A DNA stretch of 18,104 nucleotides, taken from the NCBI GenBank assembly GCA_019422525.1, contig JAHZDE010000023.1:1-18104 (forward strand), read 5' to 3'. Within the stretch, counting starts at the first letter, position 1, and each line of letters begins with the position of its first letter. A program made the translations under genes and the position numbers. Source of the DNA: Clostridiales bacterium. Lineage in GTDB: Bacteria; Bacillota; Clostridia; Oscillospirales; Acutalibacteraceae. Below are positions 6,257 to 13,142 of this stretch, in pieces. The notes beneath the pieces are model-generated. The model ran no database searches. It saw only the letters and a list, made by a program, of their open reading frames with translations, and was not told the DNA's origin.

Positions 6257-6786
6257 ACATAAATAAAGATGGCAATTTTGTGAAAATTGACCGTAAGATT
6301 CTCCAGTGGGGCTGGTATAGGGACATCAGTACCAAGGTGCTGTTTTTCCACTGTATCCTCATGGCCAACTGGAAGCCGGGGATGTTTCAGGGGATGCCCT
6401 GCGGGAGAGGGCAATTCATCACCTCTTTGGCTTCTTTATCCAAAGAGACCGGCCTTTCCATCCAGCAGGTGCGAACAGCTTTCAAACATCTGGAAGCAAC
6501 AGGGGAAATCACACGGACTGCCCTTGCAAAATTTACCGTGATTACCGTCAAAAACTACGACTTGTATCAGGCGGATAACAGAAATTCTAACAGGCAGCTA
6601 ACAGGCAAGGGGCAAGCAGCTAACAAACTCTTAACAACAATAGAAGAAAGAAAAGAAAGAGAAGAAGGGAAGAAATATCATTCGGCTGCGCCGCAAACTT
6701 GCCCTTCGGGCATAAGTCCCGATTATGACCCGGAGCCGGGAACGGATTACATGTTCGATTATTACAAGCAAAGGGGTGGAATTTGA
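6253..6786 (+). CDS. Winged-helix replisome-organizer-like protein
   Basis: A 177-residue protein starting MNINKDGNFVKIDRKILQWGWY. The opening, with a single Trp-rich segment followed by FITSLASLSKETGLSIQQVRTAFKHLEATGEITR, is a winged helix typical of the N-terminal domain of Firmicutes phage replisome organizers and DnaD-like proteins. After about residue 105 the sequence is low-complexity and polar, and the last 40 residues form a short separate tail. No DnaB-loader ATPase is seen. In such phages this protein binds the origin and recruits the helicase, here probably the downstream primase-helicase. AAGGAGG lies before the ATG. Confidence 0.75.
   Translation: MNINKDGNFVKIDRKILQWGWYRDISTKVLFFHCILMANWKPGMFQGMPCGRGQFITSLASLSKETGLSIQQVRTAFKHLEATGEITRTALAKFTVITVKNYDLYQADNRNSNRQLTGKGQAANKLLTTIEERKEREEGKKYHSAAPQTCPSGISPDYDPEPGTDYMFDYYKQRGGI
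6576..6680 (+). repeat. Phased TAACA repeats and purine tract, candidate replication origin
   Basis: TAACA occurs at 6576, 6588, 6599, 6621 and 6632, with steps of 12, 11, 22 and 11 bases, so the sites lie on one face of the helix with one position skipped. Two of them are full CTAACAGGCA copies (6587-6596, 6598-6607). An A-rich purine tract follows to about 6680. This is the arrangement of initiator iterons beside an easily opened region, placed inside the initiator-like gene as in lambda O. The protein there is low-complexity, so the repeats need not reflect coding constraints. Confidence 0.5.
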
Positions 6787-8570
6787 TGGGGTATGAGTGG
6801 AAACAGGAAGATGTATTTGGGCTGGCCGGAAAGCTGGGCGCTGACACCCACCGCAAAGGGAATGAGCTGTTTTTCAAGTGGTGTCCCTATTGCCACGGCG
6901 ACGGCCACGATAAGGAAACCTTTTCGGTGAATCTGGACACCGGGCTTTTTAAGTGCTTCCGGGCAAGCTGCGGCCGGCAGGGGCATTTTGTCCAGCTGGC
7001 ACGGGATTTTCACTATCCGCTGGATTTTGGAGAAAGCCCCCGCACATACCGGGAGCTGCCCCAGCGTCCCATAAAAACACGGGAGCCAGCGGTGGAATAC
7101 CTTCATTCCCGCGGAATCAGCCGGGAAGTGGCCAGCCGCTACCGCATTACCACCCGGAAGGACAACGACCACATTCTGGTTTTCCCCTTCTACGACGAAA
7201 ACGGCGTGATGCAGTTCGTCAAGTACCGCAAAACCGACTTCGACAAAAGCCGGGACAAAAACAAGGAGTGGTGCGAAAAGGGCACCCGGCCCATCCTCTT
7301 CGGCATGGACCAGTGTAAGGGCTTTGACTCGCTGGTCATTACCGAGGGGCAGCTGGACTCCCTGAGCGCGGCAGAAGCCGGGATTCCAAACGCCGTCAGC
7401 GTGCCCACCGGTGCCAAGGGCTTCACCTGGGTGGAAAACTGCTGGGACTGGCTGCAAAAATTCAAAGAGGTCATCGTGTTCGGGGACTGTGAGCACGGGA
7501 AAATCACCCTGGTGGACGAGCTGAGCCGGAGGCTTTCCTGCCCGGTGAAGGTGGTGCAGAGGGAGGACTATCTGGGGGAAAAGGACGCCAACGACATTCT
7601 CCGAAAATATGGCGCCGAGGCGGTACGGCAGGCAGTGGCAAAGGCGCAGCTCATTCCCATAAACCATGTGAAAAGGCTGGCCCAGGTGGAGAGCGTGGAT
7701 TTGCAGACTCTCCCACACATTATCACCGGGATTTCCAAGCTGGATAGGGTCATCGGCGGGCTGTATTTTGGGCAGGTGGTGCTGCTCACCGGCAAGCGGG
7801 GGGAAGGGAAAAGTACCCTGATGGGGCAGCTGATTGCCGAAGCGCTGAATCAGCAGTACCGGGTGTTCGCCTATTCCGGGGAGCTGCCGGACTATCATTT
7901 TCGCCGCTGGCTGGATTTGCAGCTGGCAGGGCCGCAACATGTGGTGACCCGGTACAACCAGTTTTCCGACCCCTGCTATGATTTGGCGCCGGAGACGGTG
8001 GACAAGCTGGGAAGGTGGTATTTTGATTTGGCCTATCTCTACGACAACAACGCCATAGATGACGGGGACGAATATGAAACCCTGCTGGATACGGTGGAAA
8101 AGGCCATCCGGCGGTATGGAACCCAGCTGGTGTGCATCGACAACCTGATGACCGCCATCGACGTGATTTCTTCCGACAGCCAGTATATTCAGCAGTCCAA
8201 GTTTGTCCGAAAGCTCAAGCAGCTGGCTGTCAAATATAACGTGGCAATCATCCTGGTAGCCCACCCCAGAAAAACACAGGGGGAGGTTTCCGACAACGAT
8301 ATGGTGTCCGGCTCTTCCGACATCACCAACCGGGTGGACGTGGTGCTTTCCTACCAGAAGAACCCGGAAGAAGAGGCAGCTGGCGGGCGGATTTGGGTGC
8401 TGAAAAACCGCATGACCGGCAAGCTGGCACTAAAAGAAAACGCCATTTCCGTGGCCTATGACGAGCGCAGCAAGCGGATTTATCCGGCAAACGAAAGCCC
8501 CCATTACCGTTACCGGTGGGAAAATCCAGAGGAATCCACCGTCACTGCCATGGACGACTTGCCCTTTTGA
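6786..8570 (+). CDS. DNA primase-helicase (T7 gp4/Twinkle-like)
   Basis: A 594-residue protein joining primase and ring helicase. An N-terminal zinc-binding motif has Cys33, Cys36, Cys57 and Cys62. The Toprim part has ITEGQLDSL (Glu187), then FGDCEHGK (Asp234, Glu236) and EKDANDIL (265-272). The RecA-like helicase half has Walker A GKRGEGKST (336-344), Walker B-like LVCIDNLM, and the later AIILVAHPRK, GSSDITNRVDVV and VLKNRMTGK segments of DnaB/RecA-type ring helicases. The C-terminus is DDLPF, like an SSB tip. The ATG at 6786 shares one base with the upstream stop (TGATG). The second Toprim acidic pair reads D-x-E rather than the usual D-x-D. It should prime and unwind for host polymerase, since no phage polymerase gene is present. 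Confidence 0.92.
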   Translation: MGYEWKQEDVFGLAGKLGADTHRKGNELFFKWCPYCHGDGHDKETFSVNLDTGLFKCFRASCGRQGHFVQLARDFHYPLDFGESPRTYRELPQRPIKTREPAVEYLHSRGISREVASRYRITTRKDNDHILVFPFYDENGVMQFVKYRKTDFDKSRDKNKEWCEKGTRPILFGMDQCKGFDSLVITEGQLDSLSAAEAGIPNAVSVPTGAKGFTWVENCWDWLQKFKEVIVFGDCEHGKITLVDELSRRLSCPVKVVQREDYLGEKDANDILRKYGAEAVRQAVAKAQLIPINHVKRLAQVESVDLQTLPHIITGISKLDRVIGGLYFGQVVLLTGKRGEGKSTLMGQLIAEALNQQYRVFAYSGELPDYHFRRWLDLQLAGPQHVVTRYNQFSDPCYDLAPETVDKLGRWYFDLAYLYDNNAIDDGDEYETLLDTVEKAIRRYGTQLVCIDNLMTAIDVISSDSQYIQQSKFVRKLKQLAVKYNVAIILVAHPRKTQGEVSDNDMVSGSSDITNRVDVVLSYQKNPEEEAAGGRIWVLKNRMTGKLALKENAISVAYDERSKRIYPANESPHYRYRWENPEESTVTAMDDLPF

Positions 8571-8578
8571 GGGGAAGC

Positions 8579-8857
8579 ATGGAGAGACTGGAATTTATCA
8601 GGATGTGCCAGAGAGCATCATTCAAAACCGATATGGCCGGCTCCTGGCAGTTTGTCCGCTGGAACGACAATGAGCTGGTAGTCTGGCGGGGGGCAAAGTT
8701 CGTGCCCATTGACTACCGGTTCGGTTTTCGCAAGGGGGAAGCCACCCATCTGGCCATCCTTCACGATTTGAGAGCCAATGCGGAATATACCGTCAGGCTT
8801 TCGGAGGTGGAGAGAGGGGTTCTCACAGAATGTCCCAAAGGAGGAGAAAGCAAATGA
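8579..8857 (+). CDS. Small phage protein of unknown function
   Basis: A 92-residue protein starting MERLEFIRMCQRASF. It has a Trp-rich, strand-like middle (GSWQFVRWNDNELVVWRGAKFVPI) and no membrane segment or catalytic motif. GAGGGGAAG lies just upstream of the ATG at 8579. It overlaps the following regulator by 4 bases (ATGA). Its place between primase-helicase and late regulator is typical for small phage accessory genes; the family is not recognised. Confidence 0.65.
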   Translation: MERLEFIRMCQRASFKTDMAGSWQFVRWNDNELVVWRGAKFVPIDYRFGFRKGEATHLAILHDLRANAEYTVRLSEVERGVLTECPKGGESK

Positions 8858-9270
8858 CCCGATCCGAAAAAGAACAGAAAATTGAGTACCTGTCCCGCTG
8901 CCGGCGAATGAATGAGCGCATTAACCGGCTGCTGGAAGAAAAAGCCCGGTGGCGCAGCTTGTGTGTGAAAGTTACCCAGAACCTGTCACAAGCCCCCGGC
9001 AAAGGCGGAAGCGGAAGCCCCATCGAGCGCCCCATGGACAAGGTGCTGGAAATCGAGGAGGAAATCAGCCGGGAAATCGAGGAGCTGCAAACCGTCCGGC
9101 AGGAAATCTGGGACACACTGGGGCAGCTGGAGGATGATACCCTGAGGCTGCTGATGGAATACCGCTACATAGACGGCATGACCTTTGAGAAGATTGGTTT
9201 AAAAATGAATTATTGCTGCCGGCAGGTGGTGAGAAAACATGAAAAGGCCCTTTCTCTGCTCAAGCTGTAG
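8854..9270 (+). CDS. Sigma-region-4-like late transcription regulator (DUF1492/ArpU-like)
   Basis: A 138-residue protein starting MTRSEKEQKIEYLSRC. The first 90 residues are coiled-coil-like and charged. The end (LRLLMEYRYIDGMTFEKIGL, then a segment with CRQVVRKHEKALSLL) is a sigma-70 region-4-like helix-turn-helix, as in DUF1492 and ArpU-type phage regulators. These usually sit just before the packaging and structural genes and activate late transcription. AAAGGAGGAG precedes the ATG at 8854. It probably acts at the TGTC repeats directly after the gene. The class is fairly sure; the target is inferred. Confidence 0.8.
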   Translation: MTRSEKEQKIEYLSRCRRMNERINRLLEEKARWRSLCVKVTQNLSQAPGKGGSGSPIERPMDKVLEIEEEISREIEELQTVRQEIWDTLGQLEDDTLRLLMEYRYIDGMTFEKIGLKMNYCCRQVVRKHEKALSLLKL

Positions 9271-9272
9271 CC

Positions 9273-9307
9273 TGTCATGGAATGTCCTGCTTTTCCTGTG
9301 ATACGAT
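9273..9307 (+). promoter_or_regulatory. Candidate late promoter with TGTC direct repeats
   Basis: Immediately after the regulator stop, TGTC occurs at 9273-9276 and 9283-9286, one helical turn apart, followed by a -10-like TACGAT at 9302-9307. There is no consensus -35, as expected of an activator-dependent promoter. Position and repeat phase suggest it is the binding site of the upstream sigma-like regulator and drives the tail operon. It is pattern-based only. Confidence 0.35.
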
Positions 9308-9609
9308 GTAGGTGGGAAAAGTTCCTGCTTGTATCCCTCCTCTATCAGCTGCCGGGGTCTTTCCATTTTCCCGGCGGCCTGTGCCCTTCGGCAAAACCCG
9401 CAATGTGCCCGGCAGGAGCGTCTCCCCAAAAAGCTGGCGCTGAAAACAGGAGACTTGACGGCAGGCACATTCGGGGGTGCCGAATCTTATGATGACCCCT
9501 GGCCATTTTCCACATGTGGGACAGCGGCTGCTTTTGCAGGCTGCGGTGGAGCGGAACCCTTGCAAAACGGATTTTGGCCGGCGCCGAAAAGACTGGAGGA
9601 AACCCGGTA
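9308..9609. other. About 300-base gap where head genes would be expected
   Basis: No convincing gene. Plus-strand ORFs here have odd composition and no ribosome site. A minus-strand ORF with a CPTCGKW start-like segment is Cys-rich but lacks a start with a ribosome site. A plus-strand frame ending KRLEETR stops in a TAATG overlap with the next gene, so it might be the 3' remnant of a lost upstream head gene, but I do not recognise it. The only clear element is GGAGG at about 9595-9599, serving the gene at 9610. Confidence 0.55.
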
Positions 9610-10038
9610 ATGTCCCAAACCATGATACAATCCCTTGCGGACTATTTTCTCGATTGCCCTCTGACCACGGGCGGTACCATTACACTGGATTTTCTGCCGG
9701 AATCGGAAATGGAATATTCCGTGAATACCTCTCCGGCATCGGAAATCGTCAAGCGGTATGCCGATGACAGCAGTGTCCGATTCTATCCCTTCTTCCTCCG
9801 CTCCGTGAAGGAATATGATTTGGATATCCTGCAAAAGCTCTCTGACTGTGGGTTCTTTGAAACCCTCTCCGACTGGCTGGATGCACAGTCCCGGACGGGA
9901 AATCTTCCCCTTTTACCCGAGGGCAAAATACCGCAAAAAATCGAAGCCCTGAGTACAGGCTATGTGCTCACCACTGAGTCTGCCACTACTGCAAAATTTG
10001 AAATGCAGTGCAGGCTCCAATATTTTCAGGAAGGATGA
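9610..10038 (+). CDS. Tail-completion/minor capsid protein of siphophage tail module
   Basis: A 142-residue protein starting MSQTMIQSLADYFLDCP. Its layout (short helix, then GTITLDFLPESEMEYSV, SEIVKRYADDS, and an end in ALSTGYVLTTES plus CRLQYFQEG) matches a Firmicutes phage family annotated as minor capsid protein and sometimes misnamed chloramphenicol resistance protein. It lies directly before the tail tube gene and is probably the tail terminator or head-tail joining protein. GGAGG is about 10 bases before the ATG, which shares one base with an upstream stop. In intact phages connector genes precede it; here they are missing. Family recall is from memory. Confidence 0.7.
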   Translation: MSQTMIQSLADYFLDCPLTTGGTITLDFLPESEMEYSVNTSPASEIVKRYADDSSVRFYPFFLRSVKEYDLDILQKLSDCGFFETLSDWLDAQSRTGNLPLLPEGKIPQKIEALSTGYVLTTESATTAKFEMQCRLQYFQEG

Positions 10039-10043
10039 TTTTT

Positions 10044-10556
10044 TTGGCAAACGAAACCATTATGAGACACCAGATCGCGGATTATCTGGGCGTACTGGGC
10101 GCTGAGGAAGGCGACCCCACTTTTGAACTGCTGGGCGCCGGCGTCAACACCCTGGACGAAAACCCCGCCGCACAGTTCGACACCAAGGCCTATGTCAGCG
10201 ACCGGGCCGCTTCTACCATTATCAAGAGATACCAGCCGGTATTCCCCTTTGATACCGATTTGATGAAGTCCGAAAAGGCCATTATGGAGCTGTATAACAT
10301 TGGCCGCAACCAGCTCACCGGCCTCGACGCTGAGCGCGACTATATCCGCGTGGAGCTGTTTGAGCCCGTTGCCAGCAAGGAGAACACCTTTAAGGCCCGC
10401 AAGTTCCGGGTTGCCGTGGAAGTGGCAAGCTGTGCCGGTGCAGGCGGTGAAGCCGTGAAGGTGACCGGTAACCTGAACAACGTCGGCGCTTTTGTGGACG
10501 GCGAGTTCAATACCGAGACCAAGACCTTTACCGAAGCCGGAGCTGCCGGCGTATAA
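10044..10556 (+). CDS. Major tail tube protein
   Basis: A 170-residue protein read from TTG at 10044 (MANETIMRHQIADYLG), with AGGAAGGA about 8 bases upstream; the in-frame ATG at 10035 overlaps that ribosome site. The segments FELLGAGVNTLDENPAAQ, FPFDTDLMKSEKAIMELY and FKARKFRVAVEVA, followed by an immunoglobulin-like ending with FNTETKTFT, match the tail tube family of clostridial and streptococcal siphophages. It would stack as rings to form the tube of a long non-contractile tail; no sheath gene is present. Codon use is of a highly expressed gene with many C-ending codons. Confidence 0.85.
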   Translation: MANETIMRHQIADYLGVLGAEEGDPTFELLGAGVNTLDENPAAQFDTKAYVSDRAASTIIKRYQPVFPFDTDLMKSEKAIMELYNIGRNQLTGLDAERDYIRVELFEPVASKENTFKARKFRVAVEVASCAGAGGEAVKVTGNLNNVGAFVDGEFNTETKTFTEAGAAGV

Positions 10557-10578
10557 GCCATTAAAGGAGGAATAGAGG

Positions 10579-10953
10579 ATGTTTACAATTAACGGAAAAG
10601 AGATGGAGTACGACGTTTTTGACGCCGACAAAATGGAAACCTATGAAGCCGCCATGCAGAAGGTTGCCGACCGTATGGATTCGCTGAAACAGCAGGAAAA
10701 ACAGCTGTCTGCGTCTCAGTCCATCCGCTTGCAGCACCAGGCAGTGGCCGAGTGTTTCGATTCCCTCTTTGGCCCGGGAACTTCCCAGGAAATCTTTGGC
10801 GGGCAGGTAAACCTCAAGCTTTCTTTGCAGGCTTTTGGTGAACTGGTGGAAGGAATCCGCAAGCAGCAGGCAGAGCTTCAGGCCATTGCCAATCGCGTGC
10901 CTGTGATGAAAAACCACGGGAAGACTGCGGCCTCTTCAGCCGATGTGAAATGA
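10579..10953 (+). CDS. Tail assembly chaperone-like protein
   Basis: A 124-residue protein starting MFTINGKEMEYDVFDADKM. It is helical, polar and ends in a low-complexity tail. AAAGGAGG lies 9-16 bases before the ATG. It stands between the tail tube and the Gp15-like gene, the position of gpG-type chaperones that coat the tape measure, and it overlaps the next gene by ATGA. The call rests on position, size and general likeness to phage proteins at this locus, not on a firm motif. Confidence 0.65.
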   Translation: MFTINGKEMEYDVFDADKMETYEAAMQKVADRMDSLKQQEKQLSASQSIRLQHQAVAECFDSLFGPGTSQEIFGGQVNLKLSLQAFGELVEGIRKQQAELQAIANRVPVMKNHGKTAASSADVK

Positions 10954-11546
10954 GCCTGCTGCTTGTACCCGCTCCAAAAACCGTGTGGATTGCCGGTGTG
11001 GAAACCCCCATTTGCTGGGATTTCCGCGCCGGCATCCGTTTTGAACTGCTGATGGAGAAACAACTTCCAGAAAATGAGCTGCTTTCCCAAGCGCTGAATC
11101 TGTATTTTCCCAATGTGGCCTTTCCCGATGAACAGCTGCAGGAGGCCGTGGAGAAGCTTCTGTGGTTTTATACTGCCGGAAAAGAGACCAGTCAAAACGG
11201 AAACGGCAAAGGCCATGCAGACGCCATCTATTCCTATGAATATGATGATGAATATTTGTATGCCGCCTTTTTGGAGCAATATGGGGTGGATTTGAATGAG
11301 ATTCCCCAGCTGCATTGGTGGAAGTTTAAGGCGATGTTCGCTTCGCTGCGCTCCGACTGCCGCATGATGGAGATTATGGGCTATCGCTCTATGGAAATCT
11401 CTCCCAAAATGTCTCAGGAACAGCAGCAGTTCTACCGTAAAATGAAACGCCAGTTTGCTCTCCCCTTGCCCAAATCCCAGCGGGAAAAACTCAGCGCCAT
11501 CGAAGAAGCTCTGCTTCACGGCGGCGATGTATCAAAAATGCTATGA
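10950..11546 (+). CDS. Gp15-like phage tail assembly protein
   Basis: A 198-residue protein starting MSLLLVPAPKTVWIAGVE. The segments YSYEYDDEYLYAAFLEQYG, DLNEIPQLHWWKFKAMFASL, and EIMGYRSMEI are characteristic of the bacteriophage Gp15 family (Pfam Phage_Gp15), which sits before the tape measure gene in many Firmicutes phages and is thought to act as the T-part of the tail chaperone. It starts inside the previous stop (ATGA), so separate coupled ORFs seem to replace the gpG/gpGT ribosomal frameshift; no clear slippery heptamer is seen. Two unrelated genes separate it from the tape measure here. Confidence 0.8.
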   Translation: MSLLLVPAPKTVWIAGVETPICWDFRAGIRFELLMEKQLPENELLSQALNLYFPNVAFPDEQLQEAVEKLLWFYTAGKETSQNGNGKGHADAIYSYEYDDEYLYAAFLEQYGVDLNEIPQLHWWKFKAMFASLRSDCRMMEIMGYRSMEISPKMSQEQQQFYRKMKRQFALPLPKSQREKLSAIEEALLHGGDVSKML

Positions 11547-11562
11547 ATCTTTTCCTTTTTGC

Positions 11563-11591
11563 TTGAATAATTATCATAAAGTTGATATAAT
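11563..11591 (+). promoter_or_regulatory. Sigma-A-type promoter of the membrane-protein moron
   Basis: TTGAAT (11563-11568), 17-base spacer, then a perfect TATAAT (11586-11591), starting 17 bases after the Gp15-like stop. Transcription would begin near 11598, only about 13 bases before the ATG, so the leader is little more than the ribosome site. It contains no operator dyad of the lysogeny repressor, so it should be active in the prophage state. Confidence 0.8.
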
Positions 11592-11610
11592 CAAAAAAAG
11601 GAGGGATTTT

Positions 11611-11967
11611 ATGTCGAAAAAAGTTATCAGTTTCATCTCTTTCGGCTTGAGCATGGTGGTCATGTTCCTGTATCTTATTTCCGCTTTCTCTGCCCCTGTC
11701 AGTGACGGTCTGGCGATGTTATTCATTCTGGCACTTTGCCTTCCGTTTTTGGTTCTGGGACTGCTTGGCGCCATATTTGTGCTGAAAAAGCGGATTATGG
11801 CAGGCATATTCATGATTTTGGGCGGATTTGCCAGCGGTTTCCTGGGGCTTATGTCCACACAGGGCCTTCTTGGCGAAGCCGTTGGGTCGTTCACCCTGGT
11901 GCTTGGCATCATGACCGGACTGCTTTATCTCATTTCTGGCATTTTGGCCTTCGTGCAGAAAAACTGA
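11611..11967 (+). CDS. Four-helix small membrane protein, moron, unknown function
   Basis: A 118-residue very hydrophobic protein starting MSKKVISFISFGLSMV. Predicted helices are at about 5-27, 33-58, 62-82 and 88-114, with short loops (KKRI between the second and third) and an almost absent soluble part. AAAGGAGGG is 5 bases before the ATG. It has its own promoter and terminator and sits between the tail chaperone and tape measure genes, where no such gene belongs. A lysogenic-conversion or superinfection-exclusion role in the host membrane is plausible; a late tail role is unlikely. I do not recognise the family. Confidence 0.8.
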   Translation: MSKKVISFISFGLSMVVMFLYLISAFSAPVSDGLAMLFILALCLPFLVLGLLGAIFVLKKRIMAGIFMILGGFASGFLGLMSTQGLLGEAVGSFTLVLGIMTGLLYLISGILAFVQKN

Positions 11968-11996
11968 ATGCCTTTCCCCAAATCGTCAAAGAATCC

Positions 11997-12023
11997 GGCA
12001 TCCTTCGGGATGCCTTTTCTTTT
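11997..12023 (+). terminator. Intrinsic terminator after the membrane-protein moron
   Basis: A perfect 7-bp stem (GGCATCC with GGATGCC) closed by a TTCG tetraloop, followed by TTTTCTTTT. It lies 30 bases after the stop codon. It would also stop late transcripts arriving from the tail genes. Confidence 0.9.
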
Positions 12024-12124
12024 GAATTTTGGGGGTAGTGTGTTTGAAAATTCCCATGGAAAAGCGACCAGACCTTCCCAGAAGGCAGAAATCTGTCAAA
12101 TGTGCTGTAAAATTATATTCCCTA

Positions 12125-12153
12125 TTTACAAATATCAGATATTATGATATGAT
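12125..12153 (+). promoter_or_regulatory. Sigma-A-type promoter of the lipoprotein moron
   Basis: TTTACA (12125-12130), 17-base spacer and TATGAT (12148-12153), in A+T-rich DNA. Transcription would start near 12160, just at the ribosome site AAAGGAG, so the leader is very short, as for the neighbouring moron. Confidence 0.75.
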
Positions 12154-12175
12154 GCAGATAAAGGAGTGTGATTTT

Positions 12176-13141
12176 ATGAAAAAATGGCTTTGTGGTTTTT
12201 TGGCTGCCATGATGGCATTGATGGTGTTCTCCGCCTGTGCGTCGAATCCTCCATCTTCAACCTCCAGCAATACAAACGACAACATTTCGAGCATGGAAAG
12301 CTCCTCTGAATCTGAGGAAGAGTCCGAAGAAAGCAGTGAACCTGAATCGAAAGATGAAGATAATCAGGAAGGCGTTCCTAATTGCGTAAAAGACATCTAT
12401 GATAAAGTTACGGCTATTTCTTCTGAAAATTATCCTGATTTGGAAATCGGAGACTTTCAAAAGAGCACTACAGGCCGACTTCTCTTTACGGTAGAAGATA
12501 CGTCTGATGAATCACAGACAAGAACAGAAAGAACTCTGAAGATCACTTTTGGTTCCGTTCAAAACAATCCGGAAGACAGCAGTTATTCCATTGTTTTTGA
12601 TATGAAAAAACAGAATGAGTTGATGAAAAAGTGGATTGCTTTGTGGATGCAAACTTGCGATGAAACCCTTTCTTATGAGGATGCACAAAGTAAAATGCAG
12701 GATTTTGTAAATACCTATTCTTCGGATGCGTTCAGCGATGTTGTGGAATGTGGAGAGTATTTACTCCTGCTTTCTCCCGGAGATAACGGCAGCTTTGGGC
12801 AAACCTTAACGGCTACCTATAAACCCTGTTTGTGGGATTCTATCAATGAATCGGAGTATACTCCTGTTGATTACGCCACATACAAGGCCAGTGATGTAAA
12901 TAGTGATACAAAGGTAGTATTAAAAGGAACTGTAAAAGAATTTACAATTGAGAAGCCCAAGGAAGTAGGGGCATTTGCAAGATTGACTGTCCAGGATGAC
13001 AGTGGCAATCAATATACAAACGTATATAGTTATACCTACACCCCCATCACATTTTCAACCGGTACACAGCTGACGATTTATGGAACCATTGGCAATAGCA
13101 ATAATGAATCTGTGATCTTCGTTGAGAAAATTACCAATTAA
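12176..13141 (+). CDS. Secreted lipoprotein with acidic linker and OB-like domain, moron
   Basis: A 321-residue protein read from the ATG at 12176 (MKKWLCGFLAAMMALM), with AAAGGAG upstream. A signal peptide ends in the lipobox VFSAC, with Cys21 as the lipid-modified residue. A Ser/Glu/Asp-rich linker (about 22-63) extends it from the membrane. A middle domain (about 65-240) is not recognised. The end (about 246-321; VVLKGTVKEF, ARLTVQDDSGN, QLTIYGTIG) looks like an OB-fold (tRNA_anti-like), as in other Firmicutes lipoproteins. It would sit outside the cell membrane, where it could block phage DNA entry or modify the surface. It is A+T-rich compared with its neighbours and has its own promoter and terminator, a sign of separate acquisition. 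Confidence 0.88.
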   Translation: MKKWLCGFLAAMMALMVFSACASNPPSSTSSNTNDNISSMESSSESEEESEESSEPESKDEDNQEGVPNCVKDIYDKVTAISSENYPDLEIGDFQKSTTGRLLFTVEDTSDESQTRTERTLKITFGSVQNNPEDSSYSIVFDMKKQNELMKKWIALWMQTCDETLSYEDAQSKMQDFVNTYSSDAFSDVVECGEYLLLLSPGDNGSFGQTLTATYKPCLWDSINESEYTPVDYATYKASDVNSDTKVVLKGTVKEFTIEKPKEVGAFARLTVQDDSGNQYTNVYSYTYTPITFSTGTQLTIYGTIGNSNNESVIFVEKITN

Positions 13142-13142
13142 C

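Noticed and set aside
6762..8264. A 500-codon minus-strand ORF opposite the primase-helicase
   Set aside because: It is His/Pro/Gly/Val-rich shadow sequence of a G+C-rich gene whose real frame has intact zinc, Toprim and Walker motifs.
9275..9565. Minus-strand Cys-rich ORF with CPTCGKW and a CACRQVSC-like segment
   Set aside because: It suggests a zinc ribbon, but it lacks a start with a ribosome site, is opposite to all neighbours and has no family I recognise. It is kept only as a possible remnant in the gap.
9329..9610. Plus-strand ORF ending KRLEETR with TAATG overlap to the tail-completion gene
   Set aside because: The junction is attractive, but the start has no ribosome site and the protein is low-quality in composition; at most it is a 3' remnant of a lost gene.
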